Positions 46,113 to 54,704 of a stretch of DNA of 64,000 nt are shown in pieces; the stretch's first letter is position 1, and each line of letters starts with the position of its first letter. The notes beneath the pieces are model-generated. The model searched no databases and was not told where the DNA came from. It saw only the letters and a program-made list of their open reading frames with translations. The DNA comes from Saprospiraceae bacterium. GTDB taxonomy: Bacteria; Bacteroidota; Bacteroidia; Chitinophagales; Saprospiraceae. The stretch covers positions 124,001 through 188,000 of the forward strand of contig JABAQQ010000001.1 of assembly GCA_019187225.1 (NCBI GenBank), given 5' to 3'. The position numbers and the translations under genes are program-made.

Positions 46113-47039
46113 TCAGCAGATCACCGCCCCTTCCTGATTGACTGGCGAAAGGAAAATTTCACTTTCCACCCGGTGGTTCGCAAATGCTTTTTGCATGGCG
46201 AGCGCGGCATTTTCCGCTACCAGGCTATTGGCGCACAGGGCGAAAACCGAGGGGCCGGCGCCGGAAATACTGCAACCCAATGCGCCCTCGATCATGGCTG
46301 CTTCTTTGACGTCGTAAAACCCCGGGATCAGCCCGGCGCGTTGTGGCTCGATGATCTCGTCCTTCAGGCTACGTCCGATCAGACCGATATCGCCATTGAA
46401 AAGCCCGACGATGAAGCCGCCCACGTTGGCACTTTGGCGCACAAATTTGTCCATTGGCACTTCGGGTCGAAGCATGGCGCGGGCGCTTTTGGTCGTCACT
46501 TCCACATGCGGATAGACGACCGCCACGTAGAGGCCGCGCGGCACGTGCAGGCGGTGCACATCGAGGGTGGCGCCGTCGCGGATGAGTACGATGCCGCCGA
46601 TCATGGAAGGCGCTACGTTGTCGGTGATAAAACTGCCGGTAGCCACTTCTTCACCGGCGCAGGCAAAAGGCAGGAGTTCGCGTTTGCTCAGGCCCGTGCG
46701 CAGCAGTTCGCTCACTGCCAATGCAGCCGCTACCGCACTGGCGGCACTGCTGCCCAAGCCACTGCTGAACGGCATTTTTTTGTGGATTTCCAGTTCGATG
46801 CCGCGTCCGGCTTCGCCCAAATGCTGGAGCAGGCGCAGGGCAGCGACGCCGGCAGTGTTTTTTTCAGGTTCATAGGGCAATTTTCCGCCGTGTCCCGTGA
46901 TCCTGGTGATGCGCAGCCCCGGCGTATCGCTTTTACGGGCGATCACTTCGTCGCCCGGTCGCTCCAGCGCCAGCCCCAAGATATCGAATCCTACTCCAAT
47001 GTTGCCGACCGTTGCCGGCGCGAATGCTTTGATACCCAA
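46113..47039 (-). CDS. thrB: Homoserine kinase
   Basis: A 308-residue GHMP kinase that phosphorylates homoserine on the way to threonine. The start KAFAPATVGNIGVGFDILGLAL and the ATP loop PFSSGLGSSAASAVAA (near residue 90) are diagnostic, and GCSISGAGPSVFAL is the third GHMP motif. thrA and thrC are not in the window, although thrABC clustering is common. The upstream leader contains the GAGTGTTT array. Confidence 0.94.
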   Translation of the reverse strand: MGIKAFAPATVGNIGVGFDILGLALERPGDEVIARKSDTPGLRITRITGHGGKLPYEPEKNTAGVAALRLLQHLGEAGRGIELEIHKKMPFSSGLGSSAASAVAAALAVSELLRTGLSKRELLPFACAGEEVATGSFITDNVAPSMIGGIVLIRDGATLDVHRLHVPRGLYVAVVYPHVEVTTKSARAMLRPEVPMDKFVRQSANVGGFIVGLFNGDIGLIGRSLKDEIIEPQRAGLIPGFYDVKEAAMIEGALGCSISGAGPSVFALCANSLVAENAALAMQKAFANHRVESEIFLSPVNQEGAVIC

Positions 47040-47047
47040 GTTTTTAT

Positions 47048-47150
47048 GAGTGTTTGAGTGTTTGAGTGTTTGAGTGTTTGAGTGTTTGAGTGTTTGAGTG
47101 GGGCTACTTTCACACTCCCATACTCAAACACTCAAACACTCAAACACTTA
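47048..47150. repeat. Inverted word array, ACTCAAAC family
   Basis: An arm of about six GAGTGTTT units (47048-47100) is followed by a spacer and a C/A-rich arm of ACTCAAAC units (47111-47150). It fills the gap between two minus-strand genes; its right end includes the acyltransferase stop codon and its left end lies nine bases from the thrB start. The unit is a nearly perfect octamer, suggesting recent expansion. Confidence 0.92.
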
Positions 47151-47696
47151 TATGATGCCTTGTTCCGGATTTTTGCCCGGGATACCTTTAAAATAGTTCC
47201 AGATGTATGCGATGTCGGCTTCTTCGTTGTCGGTCGGGTAAAAAAGTTGAGGATCGAAATGCACTTCTTTTTGGGCCCAATTGAAAGTACACAGACAGAT
47301 CGGCGCACTTGCCAGCCGGGCGATGTGGTAAAAACCGGTTTTGAACCTGGGCACTTTTTTACGTGTGCCTTCGGGCGCCAACACGAGGTGCATACGGGGC
47401 TCGCGTTTGAAAGCCTTTACGATAGCTACCACAAAGTTATGGCTTTTAGACCGGTCTACCGGGATGCCGCCCAACCAGCGGAAGAACGCCCCGAACGGCC
47501 AGCGAAAAATGGTGTGTTTGCCTACGTAGTTTGCATTAAATTTGCCAGCGCTATTGACGAGCACACCCACTGGAAAATCCCAATTGGACGTATGCGGCGC
47601 TACGGCAATGATGACTTTTGCCAATTCTTCGGGATAGTGGCCGGTAATCTTCCAGCCCCATAATTTTAGGATCAATTTGCTGAGCCAACTGAGCAT
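47148..47696 (-). CDS. Lysophospholipid acyltransferase family protein
   Basis: A 182-residue PlsC-like acyltransferase. The catalytic HxxxxD is HTSNWD near residue 32, the substrate-binding block is PEGTRKKVPRFKTGFYHIA, and GGIPVDRS is motif II. It is shorter than typical PlsC and has one weak N-terminal hydrophobic patch. Close relatives in Bacteroidota are annotated as 1-acyl-sn-glycerol-3-phosphate acyltransferases; the exact acceptor is not proven. Its stop codon lies within the word array. Confidence 0.88.
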   Translation of the reverse strand: MLSWLSKLILKLWGWKITGHYPEELAKVIIAVAPHTSNWDFPVGVLVNSAGKFNANYVGKHTIFRWPFGAFFRWLGGIPVDRSKSHNFVVAIVKAFKREPRMHLVLAPEGTRKKVPRFKTGFYHIARLASAPICLCTFNWAQKEVHFDPQLFYPTDNEEADIAYIWNYFKGIPGKNPEQGII

Positions 47697-47697
47697 T

Positions 47698-47736
47698 AGT
47701 TATTGGTTATCAGTAACGGGTGATGGGTTATTGGTT
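47698..47736. repeat. Single-arm word array, CCAATAA family (complement)
   Basis: The words TTATTGGTTATCAG, TAACGGGTGATGGG and TTATTGGTTC lie upstream of the acyltransferase and touch the 3' end of the next gene. This is the G/T-rich strand of the CCAATAA words; no second arm is seen. Confidence 0.6.
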
Positions 47737-48348
47737 CAATTCTTTCAGCCTGATATTCCGCCAATGCACTTTGATACCGCCGCCGTCATGTATCTGCAGA
47801 GCGATCTGGCCGGTTGCCTTTCCGATTTTTTCGTCCCTTAAGGTGATCATAGGGTGGCCGTTGAGCCAGGTGATCACCTGGTCGCCCAATACCCGGACGC
47901 GCAGGGTGTTCCAGTCGCCCATTTTGAGTGATTGATCCGATCCTGCTGCCGGCTGGATCAGCCAACCGCGCCCGTAGGATTCATAAATGCCGCCTGTATG
48001 CTGACCCGGTGGTGCGACTTCCGCTTGCCAACCGGTGATCTTGGTGCCTTCGATGAAGGAGCGGAAAAACACGCCGCTGTTGCCGTTGGCTTCCTGTTTG
48101 AATTCGAGGGTGAGGTCGAAATCTTTGTATTGCGTCGTGGTACCCAGGTAGCCGTAACCTTTGTCGGGCCCACTCTCGCACACGAGTTCGCCCTGGTCCA
48201 CGTACCATTTCTCCGTGCCGTAGATTTTCCAACCTGAGAGGTCTTTGCCGTTGAAAAGAGAAATGCCGTCGGCAGCGGTCTTTTTCGCGCCCGAACAGGC
48301 CGAGAAAATACTTGCTGCGAGCAATATATAAATGGATGTCTGTCTCAT
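47728..48348 (-). CDS. DUF1080 lipoprotein (3-keto-disaccharide hydrolase type)
   Basis: A 206-residue lipoprotein: the signal ends in the lipobox FSAC near residue 18. The DUF1080 jelly-roll domain shows LFNGKDLSGWKIYG, FDLTLEFKQEANGNSGVFFRS, GGIYE and IALQIHDGGGIKVHWRNIRLKEL. The ATG overlaps the preceding gene's stop as ATGA, so the two are translationally coupled. Some family members cleave 3-keto-glycosides after oxidation by a Gfo/Idh/MocA dehydrogenase, which is exactly the gene set found here. Confidence 0.87.
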   Translation of the reverse strand: MRQTSIYILLAASIFSACSGAKKTAADGISLFNGKDLSGWKIYGTEKWYVDQGELVCESGPDKGYGYLGTTTQYKDFDLTLEFKQEANGNSGVFFRSFIEGTKITGWQAEVAPPGQHTGGIYESYGRGWLIQPAAGSDQSLKMGDWNTLRVRVLGDQVITWLNGHPMITLRDEKIGKATGQIALQIHDGGGIKVHWRNIRLKELNQ

Positions 48349-49052
48349 AATTCTCTGATTTTGATGTTCCTGAACCATATTTTGCTGCCGTGATCCTGTA
48401 AGGCGATACGACCGCGTTTGGAGCGACCGTAGCCGGGAAACTCGCTCCATTTGCCGGCTTTGATCAATTTTTCCCATTCGGGCGTCCAGAGTTGGTATTT
48501 CACCACTTTTACGCCGTTGAGCCAGTGCTCGACATGGCCTTTGTTGACGACAAGGCGGGTGTGGTTGTACTCACCGACGGGCTTAATGACCGAGCGGGAC
48601 GGCGGGTGCATACCGTAGTTGGCCGCTGATTTTTGCCAGTTTTCCAATTTTTCGGGAAAACCGATATCGTCCACCAGCTGGTATTCGGGGCCGGTGGCGT
48701 ACACGGTCGCGTATTTTTTCGGGTCTTCCACGACGTTGAAAAAGATGCCGCTGTTGCCGGTCGGCGAAATTTTCCATTCGAGTGACAATTCAAAATTCTC
48801 GAACTCGCGTTCGGTCACGATGTCGTTGGCAGAGCCTTCATGGCCAGCCTGGCCGAGGGCGATGAGTTCGCCGCCCTTCACTTCCCAGCCGCGTACTTCT
48901 TTGGCGCCGTAGGTGTGCCAGCCTTTGGTAGAGACGCCGTCGAAAAGCAGTTGCCAGCCGGCTTTTTGTTCGGCGTCGGTGAGAGTGTTGAGTTTGGGAG
49001 AGCAGCCTGTAATAGCCAACATTATGAATGAAAAAACAAACAGTTTGTCCAT
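48345..49052 (-). CDS. DUF1080 lipoprotein (3-keto-disaccharide hydrolase type)
   Basis: A 235-residue lipoprotein with lipobox ITGC at about residue 17. The DUF1080 domain shows GWQLLFDGVSTKGWHTYG, FENFELSLEWKISPTGNSGIFFNV, YEYQLVDD-like PEYQLVDD and GRIALQDHGSKIWFRNIKIREL. It is clearly paralogous to the following gene but only distantly, with an extra loop (PPSRSVIKPVGEYNHTRLVV). Middle gene of the three-gene cluster, 49 bases after the oxidoreductase stop. Confidence 0.88.
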   Translation of the reverse strand: MDKLFVFSFIMLAITGCSPKLNTLTDAEQKAGWQLLFDGVSTKGWHTYGAKEVRGWEVKGGELIALGQAGHEGSANDIVTEREFENFELSLEWKISPTGNSGIFFNVVEDPKKYATVYATGPEYQLVDDIGFPEKLENWQKSAANYGMHPPSRSVIKPVGEYNHTRLVVNKGHVEHWLNGVKVVKYQLWTPEWEKLIKAGKWSEFPGYGRSKRGRIALQDHGSKIWFRNIKIREL

Positions 49053-49101
49053 TGATTTTGAAATTAAACGTGGTTGAAAAATCTAAAAAAATGACGATGC
49101 T

Positions 49102-50469
49102 TTACATCTTCTTCATCGCCACCGGGTCCCACCGCACCGTTTTTTCCTCGAAATAACTGTCGTTGCACAGTAGCGCCGGCGCTGCGGCGCGGTAGCCGAA
49201 TACAGCGTCTTCCACCACAGGTTTGCCGTTGCGTACGCCTTCGAGGAAGTGTGTAAAATGGTCATAGTGCGCGCCCAGATACCCTTCTTCCACCTTGTAA
49301 TGCACCTCTTTGGGTGGCAGCATTTTTTTCCGTGCGCCGAGTGCTTTGTCGAATTCGTTGCTTTTGGCCGACATAAAGGCATCCATCGGGTCGGAAGTGA
49401 GGTTTTTGCGGAGGAACACGTCGTCCCAGGTGACGTCCATGGCGCCTTCGCTGCCCACCATGCGCAGGTAAGTGCTGCCGGAAGTGCCGTCCACAAAATT
49501 GACGCGCAGCGACAGGTTGAACGCCGGGTGCGCCTTGGTTTCCGGGTAGTCGAACATGCCCAATAACACGTCGGGCACTTCGCGGCCGTCCTTCCAGTAG
49601 CGCAGGCCGCCCGTGGCCATCACCTTGTTGGGGCCCATCGAGCTGGTGACGAAGTGCAGGCTGGAGAACAAGTGTACGAACAGGTCGCCCGATACGCCCG
49701 TGCCGTAGTCGCGGTAGTTGCGCCAGCGGAAAAAGCGCAGGGGATCGAAGGAGCGTTTGGTGGTGTTGGCGATGTAGCGATCCCAGTCCACTGTCTCGGG
49801 CGAAGCGTCGGCAGGAATGGCGTATTGCCACGCGCCGGTGGGTGAGTTGCGTGCCCAGAATCCTTCAGCGTAAATGAGTTGGCCGATGGCGCCGCTTTCG
49901 TAGAGTTCTTTTGCTTTTTCATTGCCGAGCGAGCTCAGTCCCTGACTGCCCACCTGGTAGGTTTTGCCGCTTTTTTGCTGCGCCTGCACGACGGCGGGGC
50001 CTTCCGCTACGTTTTGCACCATCGGTTTTTCGCAATAAGCGCCTTTGCCTTTCATTAGCGCGTCCACCGAAATTTGTTTGTGCCAGTGGTCGGGTGTGGC
50101 AATGATGACGGCATCCACGTCCTGGCGATCGAGTATCTCGCGGTAATCTTTAGTGGTGAAAAGGTCTTTTCCCCAGCGTTCTTTGGCTTCGCCAAGCCGG
50201 CCCGTGTACAGGTCGCACACGGCGACGAGTTTAGTGCCCGGCACCTGCAGGGCCGTTTTGGTATCTTCTACCCCCATGCCGCCCGCGCCGATGAGGGCGA
50301 TCTGGATGTTGTCGTTAGCAGAGAAGCGGTTTTGGCGGGAAAGCGCCACTTGTTCGGCTTCGTTTTTCCCGTAGAGGATGGCCGGGCCGGAAGTGCCCAG
50401 CAAGGCGGCTCCGGCGGCAATTTTCTTGACGAATGAACGCCGGGAGGAAGTGTTTTTCGATTGTTGCAT
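49102..50469 (-). CDS. Gfo/Idh/MocA family oxidoreductase with Tat signal
   Basis: A 455-residue NAD(P)-dependent dehydrogenase fold. It has a twin-arginine leader (SSRRSFVKKIAAGAALLG, about residues 8-25), the nucleotide-binding stretch IALIGAGGMGVEDTK, and the catalytic ECKP-type CEKPMVQN near residue 143. The C-terminal substrate domain is complete. Tat export with bound cofactor is typical of glucose-fructose oxidoreductase relatives. With the two downstream DUF1080 lipoproteins it predicts oxidation of a glycoside at C3 followed by hydrolysis in the periplasm. The sugar is unknown. Confidence 0.92.
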   Translation of the reverse strand: MQQSKNTSSRRSFVKKIAAGAALLGTSGPAILYGKNEAEQVALSRQNRFSANDNIQIALIGAGGMGVEDTKTALQVPGTKLVAVCDLYTGRLGEAKERWGKDLFTTKDYREILDRQDVDAVIIATPDHWHKQISVDALMKGKGAYCEKPMVQNVAEGPAVVQAQQKSGKTYQVGSQGLSSLGNEKAKELYESGAIGQLIYAEGFWARNSPTGAWQYAIPADASPETVDWDRYIANTTKRSFDPLRFFRWRNYRDYGTGVSGDLFVHLFSSLHFVTSSMGPNKVMATGGLRYWKDGREVPDVLLGMFDYPETKAHPAFNLSLRVNFVDGTSGSTYLRMVGSEGAMDVTWDDVFLRKNLTSDPMDAFMSAKSNEFDKALGARKKMLPPKEVHYKVEEGYLGAHYDHFTHFLEGVRNGKPVVEDAVFGYRAAAPALLCNDSYFEEKTVRWDPVAMKKM

Positions 50470-50853
50470 GCCGTGAAAAAGTCAGAGATGAAAGTGAGTG
50501 GTTTTTCAGCGGCGAAATGTAGGGGACAAAAGGCCGAATTGTTCCAAAAGTTGCCCTACAAATCTCAAATTTTTCCAGGGACCTCATTACAGAGTACGAC
50601 CGTCCACCATTCTCCGTTTTTTGGTTAAATGAGGGTTAAATCCGTTGTCCGCTCGTAACTTTCGGAGTCGAAATTTGTCAGATCATAAAAAATTTAACAA
50701 TCAATCGCAGTACCTTCGGTGAATTAAGCGAACTTTAACGGCTCTGAGAGGGGCACTTTAAAGTACCTTTAACCAAAATAAGTGCGCAAGGCTGCTATCT
50801 TTGACCCTGCAAACATTGCGCACCGGAACACGCGCAACAAAATTTCTCACACC
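50470..50853. other. Divergent intergenic region with promoter element
   Basis: These 384 bases separate the divergent 3-keto-glycoside cluster and the low-complexity protein gene. TATCTTTG at 50796-50803 is a good -7 element for the rightward gene, 51 bases before its ATG. Otherwise the sequence is AT-rich with no repeat or RNA structure that I can recognise. Confidence 0.5.
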
Positions 50854-52224
50854 ATGAAAGTAAAGAATAATTCATTGATCCGGATACTTCCTGCTCTGTT
50901 CGTGCTGGCGCTGAATTTGCCGGCCAATGCACAGGACGATCTCTACTACGACCCGTCCACAGACAACAAGCCTGTGCCGAAGTACGAGGAAACATACGAT
51001 GAACCGAACAATGTCACACGCCGCTACGACGGCGATGACGAGTATTATGAAGAAGACGACTACGCGTACGAATATTCGTCGCGCATCCGGCGTTTTCATC
51101 GCCCGGCGTATGGAGTTGATTACTACGATCCGCTTTTCGTTGACCTTTATTATTACGACCCATTTTTCCTGCCGGGCGCTTCCATTTATACCTACGGTTA
51201 CAATGATTACTGGAGGTGGCGCCGCTGGCAACGCTGGCAGCGTTGGAATGCCTGGAATCCATACAATCCATGGGGGAACTATGGTTTTGGCTGGAATAGC
51301 TGGACGGGTTGGAGTGTCGGTTTCGGCGGCTACGGCGGCTGGAATGCGTGGAACAATCCCTATGTGTGGAACAACTACTACTACGATCCTTACTGGACGT
51401 GGAACGGTTGCAACCCCTACTACGGCAACGTGTGGGTGAACAACAACTACTATTATAACAACAACAACGGAGGCTACAACGGCCACCGCCCGCAAACCTA
51501 TACCGGCCCGCGCCGCGGCGGCACTACCATCAATAACGGTTATGCCCGGCTGAACAACGGCACCGGCAACAACGGCCGTCTGGTGGCCATTGACAAAGAA
51601 GCGCCGGTGATTGAAATATCCCGCCCCAACGGCCGCACCAACATCGAAAAAGCACCAACTGGCAAACCCATCGAGCGTACTACGCCAACCGAAAGCCGCA
51701 AACCGAGCGGGGTCGCCAAAGACCCGAATACCATCGAAGGACGCAACCCGGCAGGCCGCGACGTAGAGAAAGCCCGCCCCAGCCGCGAATCCACGCCCAA
51801 CAACGACGCGACGCCCAGCCGCCGCCCATCGCGCGATACGGAAACGCGACCGTCACGGCAGCCTTCGCAGGAAACGCGCCCGTCGCGCCAGGAAGAAACA
51901 CGTCCGTCGCGTGACGTTGAAACGCGACCGTCACGACAGCCTTCGCAGGAAACGCGCCCGTCGCGCAATACTGAAACACGTCCGTCGCGTTCCGAGCGCG
52001 GCAACAACGAAGCCGCCCGTCCGAGCCGTCCTTCTTCTGAAGACCGTCCGTCGCGCAATATCGAAAGCCGTCCCAGCCGCAGCAACGACAGCGGCGGAAG
52101 ATCCTGGGATTCCGGCTCGTCGGGACGCAGCAGCAGTGGCAATTCCGGTTCGTCCGGCGGCAGCCGCGGTAGCTCCGGTGGCGGCAGCAAAAGCAGCGGC
52201 GGCGGCAGTCGCGGACGCAATTAA
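50854..52224 (+). CDS. Secreted low-complexity protein with RPSR repeats
   Basis: A 456-residue secreted protein of strongly biased composition. A signal peptide (MKVKNNSLIRILPALF...ANAQ) is followed by an acidic Asp/Glu/Tyr segment (about 28-75), a Trp/Tyr/Asn/Gly-rich segment (about 110-225; WRWRRWQRWQRWNAW), and an Arg/Pro/Ser region (about 290-420) with at least ten copies of RPSR, often as ETRPSRQPSQ. The end is Gly/Ser-rich. No enzyme motif and no T9SS domain is seen. Similar W/Y-rich proteins occur in Bacteroidota without known function; a structural or surface-polymer role is a guess. Confidence 0.82.
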   Translation: MKVKNNSLIRILPALFVLALNLPANAQDDLYYDPSTDNKPVPKYEETYDEPNNVTRRYDGDDEYYEEDDYAYEYSSRIRRFHRPAYGVDYYDPLFVDLYYYDPFFLPGASIYTYGYNDYWRWRRWQRWQRWNAWNPYNPWGNYGFGWNSWTGWSVGFGGYGGWNAWNNPYVWNNYYYDPYWTWNGCNPYYGNVWVNNNYYYNNNNGGYNGHRPQTYTGPRRGGTTINNGYARLNNGTGNNGRLVAIDKEAPVIEISRPNGRTNIEKAPTGKPIERTTPTESRKPSGVAKDPNTIEGRNPAGRDVEKARPSRESTPNNDATPSRRPSRDTETRPSRQPSQETRPSRQEETRPSRDVETRPSRQPSQETRPSRNTETRPSRSERGNNEAARPSRPSSEDRPSRNIESRPSRSNDSGGRSWDSGSSGRSSSGNSGSSGGSRGSSGGGSKSSGGGSRGRN

Positions 52225-52279
52225 TTCCTGAAAGGCTTCTCTCTCCGAAAAACTCCTTCTTTCGGAAAGAGGCATGCTG

Positions 52280-52323
52280 AAAATGGGTGGAAATTGGTTC
52301 TTACACCTCCTTCCACCCATTTT
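52280..52323 (+). terminator. Terminator after the RPSR protein gene
   Basis: A 13-bp stem, AAAATGGGTGGAA (52280-52292) with TTCCACCCATTTT (52311-52323), lies 56 bases after the stop and runs into CTTTG. A weaker hairpin (CTCTCCGAAA/TTTCGGAAAGAG) precedes it. Confidence 0.72.
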
Positions 52324-52356
52324 CTTTGCCCTCTCAACCATTCACAATCCATTGCC

Positions 52357-53838
52357 ATGAAAAGATATTTTTTGCCGACGCTCTTTTCTTTTTTGTCGGC
52401 TTCCCTTCTTGCACAATCAGCCGGCGATGTGCTCAATTACTCTTTCCTGCGACCCAGCGGAACAGCACGCTTTACGGGAGTGGGTGGTGCCATGGGCGCA
52501 TTGGGCGCCGATTTCGGCACACTGAGCACCAACCCGGCCGGCCTGGCCATGTACCGCTCCGATGAATTTACCGTGACGCCCAGTCTGCGGTTTGCCCATA
52601 CCGATGCCACCTTACAAGGCAACGCCCCGATAGGAGAAGACCGGAGCGCATTCGGCTTCGACAACGTTGGCCTCGTGTTCAATACTACCCCCCGCGGCAG
52701 TCGCTGGAAGACATTCAATGTCGGTATCGGCCTCAATAAAATGAACAACTACAACCAGGCGGTTTATTACAACGGCAACGCCTCCGGATCTCTGATGAAT
52801 GCTTACTTTGACGAAACAGAATCGGTATTCAACAGTGGCGGTACCGATGCCGACCTCAATCCTTTCGGGGCACAACTGGCCTGGGACGCCAATGCCATTT
52901 ATTACCAGAACGACACCTTGACCTACGATTTCGCGGGTTTTGAAAACGCTGTCACGGAGCATTCCCAAACGGCGACCACTTTTGGCGGCATGAACGAACT
53001 GGCACTCTCTTTTGCCGGCAATTACAACGAACAACTGATGGTGGGGGTTACCATCGGCGTGCCGTTTGTCAATTACCGGCTTGAAAGCGAATACATCCAG
53101 CGCGATCCCGGAGGCGACGTGGCAGGTAGTGTGCCCTATTTCGGTCAATTGATATACACCGACTATCTCCGGACGGAAGGCATCGGCATCAATCTTAAAA
53201 TGGGATTGATATACAAAGTAAGTCAGATGGTGCGTCTTGGTGTCGCTTTCCATACTCCCACTGCGCTGGGGCTGACGGACAATTTCAGCAATACTTTCGC
53301 TTACGATTACGGCGACGGCAGCGGCTCCTATACAGGTGAAACATTGTATTCGCCGGACGGAGTATTCGATTACAAATTGCGCACGCCCTGGCGTTTCAGC
53401 GCGAGCAGCGCCTTCGTATTCAGAAAATACGGATTTATCAGTGCCGATGTGGAATGGCTGGATTACGGGAACAATCGCTACGACTTCACTTCCAATGTGT
53501 CGAACAATGAAAACCAGGCGCTTGAACGCGAAATAAATAACGAGATCAGGCGCAGTTACCAATCCGCTATGAACGTCCGCGTCGGCGGCGAACTGGCGCT
53601 CGACCAATTCCGTCTGCGCGCCGGAGTGAACCTGAACGGCAACCCGGAAGAAGGGGGAAATGATTTTAATACAGCATTTTCGCTCGGAGCAGGCGTGCAC
53701 ACCGGGTCGTTCTTTATTGACCTGGCCTACCGCCGTTCTACCGGCGAAGGCTTTGTGGGTGCAGGTGCTGGCACTCCGGTAGCACTGACCGACAATACCA
53801 TGAACGATGTGTCACTGACTTTAGGCTTTAAGTTCTGA
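52357..53838 (+). CDS. OmpP1/FadL-like outer-membrane transporter
   Basis: A 493-residue beta-barrel protein. A signal peptide (MKRYFLPTLFSFLSASLLAQ) is followed by the Bacteroidota FadL-type opening RFTGVGGAMGALGADFGTLSTNPAGLAMYRSDE, with the NPAG motif common to the family. About fourteen amphipathic strands can be traced; the chain ends in LGFKF with terminal Phe, typical of barrels recognised by BamA. The family carries hydrophobic molecules across the outer membrane. ATG at 52357 lies just past the terminator of the previous gene. Confidence 0.88.
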   Translation: MKRYFLPTLFSFLSASLLAQSAGDVLNYSFLRPSGTARFTGVGGAMGALGADFGTLSTNPAGLAMYRSDEFTVTPSLRFAHTDATLQGNAPIGEDRSAFGFDNVGLVFNTTPRGSRWKTFNVGIGLNKMNNYNQAVYYNGNASGSLMNAYFDETESVFNSGGTDADLNPFGAQLAWDANAIYYQNDTLTYDFAGFENAVTEHSQTATTFGGMNELALSFAGNYNEQLMVGVTIGVPFVNYRLESEYIQRDPGGDVAGSVPYFGQLIYTDYLRTEGIGINLKMGLIYKVSQMVRLGVAFHTPTALGLTDNFSNTFAYDYGDGSGSYTGETLYSPDGVFDYKLRTPWRFSASSAFVFRKYGFISADVEWLDYGNNRYDFTSNVSNNENQALEREINNEIRRSYQSAMNVRVGGELALDQFRLRAGVNLNGNPEEGGNDFNTAFSLGAGVHTGSFFIDLAYRRSTGEGFVGAGAGTPVALTDNTMNDVSLTLGFKF

Positions 53839-53858
53839 ATCAGACAATTAAGTTAAAG

Positions 53859-53897
53859 ATCGGGAAAATGGCCGTATGCCGTTTTCCCGATTCTTTT
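53859..53897 (+). terminator. Terminator of the FadL-like gene
   Basis: ATCGGGAAAA (53859-53868) pairs with TTTTCCCGAT (53882-53891), with further CGGC/GCCG pairing in the loop, and is followed by TCTTTTTATT. It lies 20 bases after the stop. Confidence 0.88.
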
Positions 53898-53956
53898 TAT
53901 TTCAGCCATTGCGCAGCACCGTTTTTTATCAACTTTGCGCCTGATAAAACCGTCCA

Positions 53957-53986
53957 CCCGCCTTCGCTGAGGCTTCGGCGGGTAAA
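53957..53986. repeat. REP-like palindrome upstream of rfbC
   Basis: CCCGCCTTCGCTGAGG followed by CTTCGGCGGGTAAA is an imperfect palindrome 17 bases before the rfbC start. Almost the same element occurs twice in front of aspS (57657-57730), also followed by GTAAACC and then CCACT shortly before the ATG. Confidence 0.85.
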
Positions 53987-54002
53987 CCGTCCACTGTTTC
54001 AA

Positions 54003-54545
54003 ATGCCTTTTCTGACAACACCCATTCCAGGCCTTATCGTTTTTGAACCGCGCATTTTCCCCGACGAACGGGGTTACTTTTTTGAAAGTTACAACCTGCG
54101 GACATGGGAAGAGGCCGGTATCCGGATGAATTTTGTACAGGACAACCAGGCGCGGTCCACGCGGGGTGTATTGCGTGGCCTGCATTATCAGGTTGGTGAC
54201 ATGGCCCAGGCCAAACTCGTGCGTGTGCTCGAAGGCGAAGTGTTGGATGTTGCAGTGGATATACGGAAGGGTTCGCCGACCTATGGCCAATGGTACAGTA
54301 TCCGGCTCAGTGCGGAGAACAAACGCCAGTTGCTCGTGCCGCGTGGGTTCGCACATGGCTACGTGGTGCTCAGCGAGACGGCGGAATTTTTTTATAAATG
54401 CGACAATTTTTACTCGAAAGCGCACGAGGGCGGCATCCGGTACGACGATCCGGTGCTGGCGATTGATTGGGAGTTTAACCCCTCGGAAGTGATCGTGGCA
54501 GAAAAAGACAGCGCCTTGCCGTATTGGGGGAAACACCGGAAATAA
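54003..54545 (+). CDS. rfbC: dTDP-4-dehydrorhamnose 3,5-epimerase
   Basis: A 180-residue cupin enzyme that epimerises dTDP-4-keto-6-deoxyglucose at C3 and C5 on the path to dTDP-L-rhamnose. RGVLRGLHYQ carries the catalytic His, and the distal FFYKCDNFYSKAHEGGIRYDDP carries the catalytic Tyr region. The full family length is present. rfbA, rfbB and rfbD are not in the window. ATG at 54003 is chosen because the upstream codons come from the REP-like palindrome. Confidence 0.94.
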   Translation: MPFLTTPIPGLIVFEPRIFPDERGYFFESYNLRTWEEAGIRMNFVQDNQARSTRGVLRGLHYQVGDMAQAKLVRVLEGEVLDVAVDIRKGSPTYGQWYSIRLSAENKRQLLVPRGFAHGYVVLSETAEFFYKCDNFYSKAHEGGIRYDDPVLAIDWEFNPSEVIVAEKDSALPYWGKHRK

Positions 54546-54610
54546 ATATGATATTAACTGATATTGAGATAGTATGAAATTATTTGCTGAGACCAATCTA
54601 TATAGCTTAA

Positions 54611-54693
54611 TATCCCAATATCCCAATATCCCAATATCCCAATATCCCAATATCCCAATATCCCAATATCCCAATATCCCAATATCCCAATAT
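54611..54693. repeat. Octamer tandem array (TATCCCAA)n
   Basis: About ten perfect tandem copies of TATCCCAA lie between two converging genes. A weak G-containing partner arm (GATATTAACTGATATTGAG) lies at 54550-54568. Perfect copy identity suggests recent slippage; copy number is likely variable. A long minus-strand frame through it (repeating GYWDI) is an artefact. Confidence 0.93.
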
Positions 54694-54704
54694 CAATCGC
54701 TTAT

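Noticed and set aside
53853-54674. Long minus-strand frame with repeating GYWDI peptide
   Set aside because: It is generated by the TATCCCAA octamers and by antisense reading of rfbC; no conserved domain or start context.
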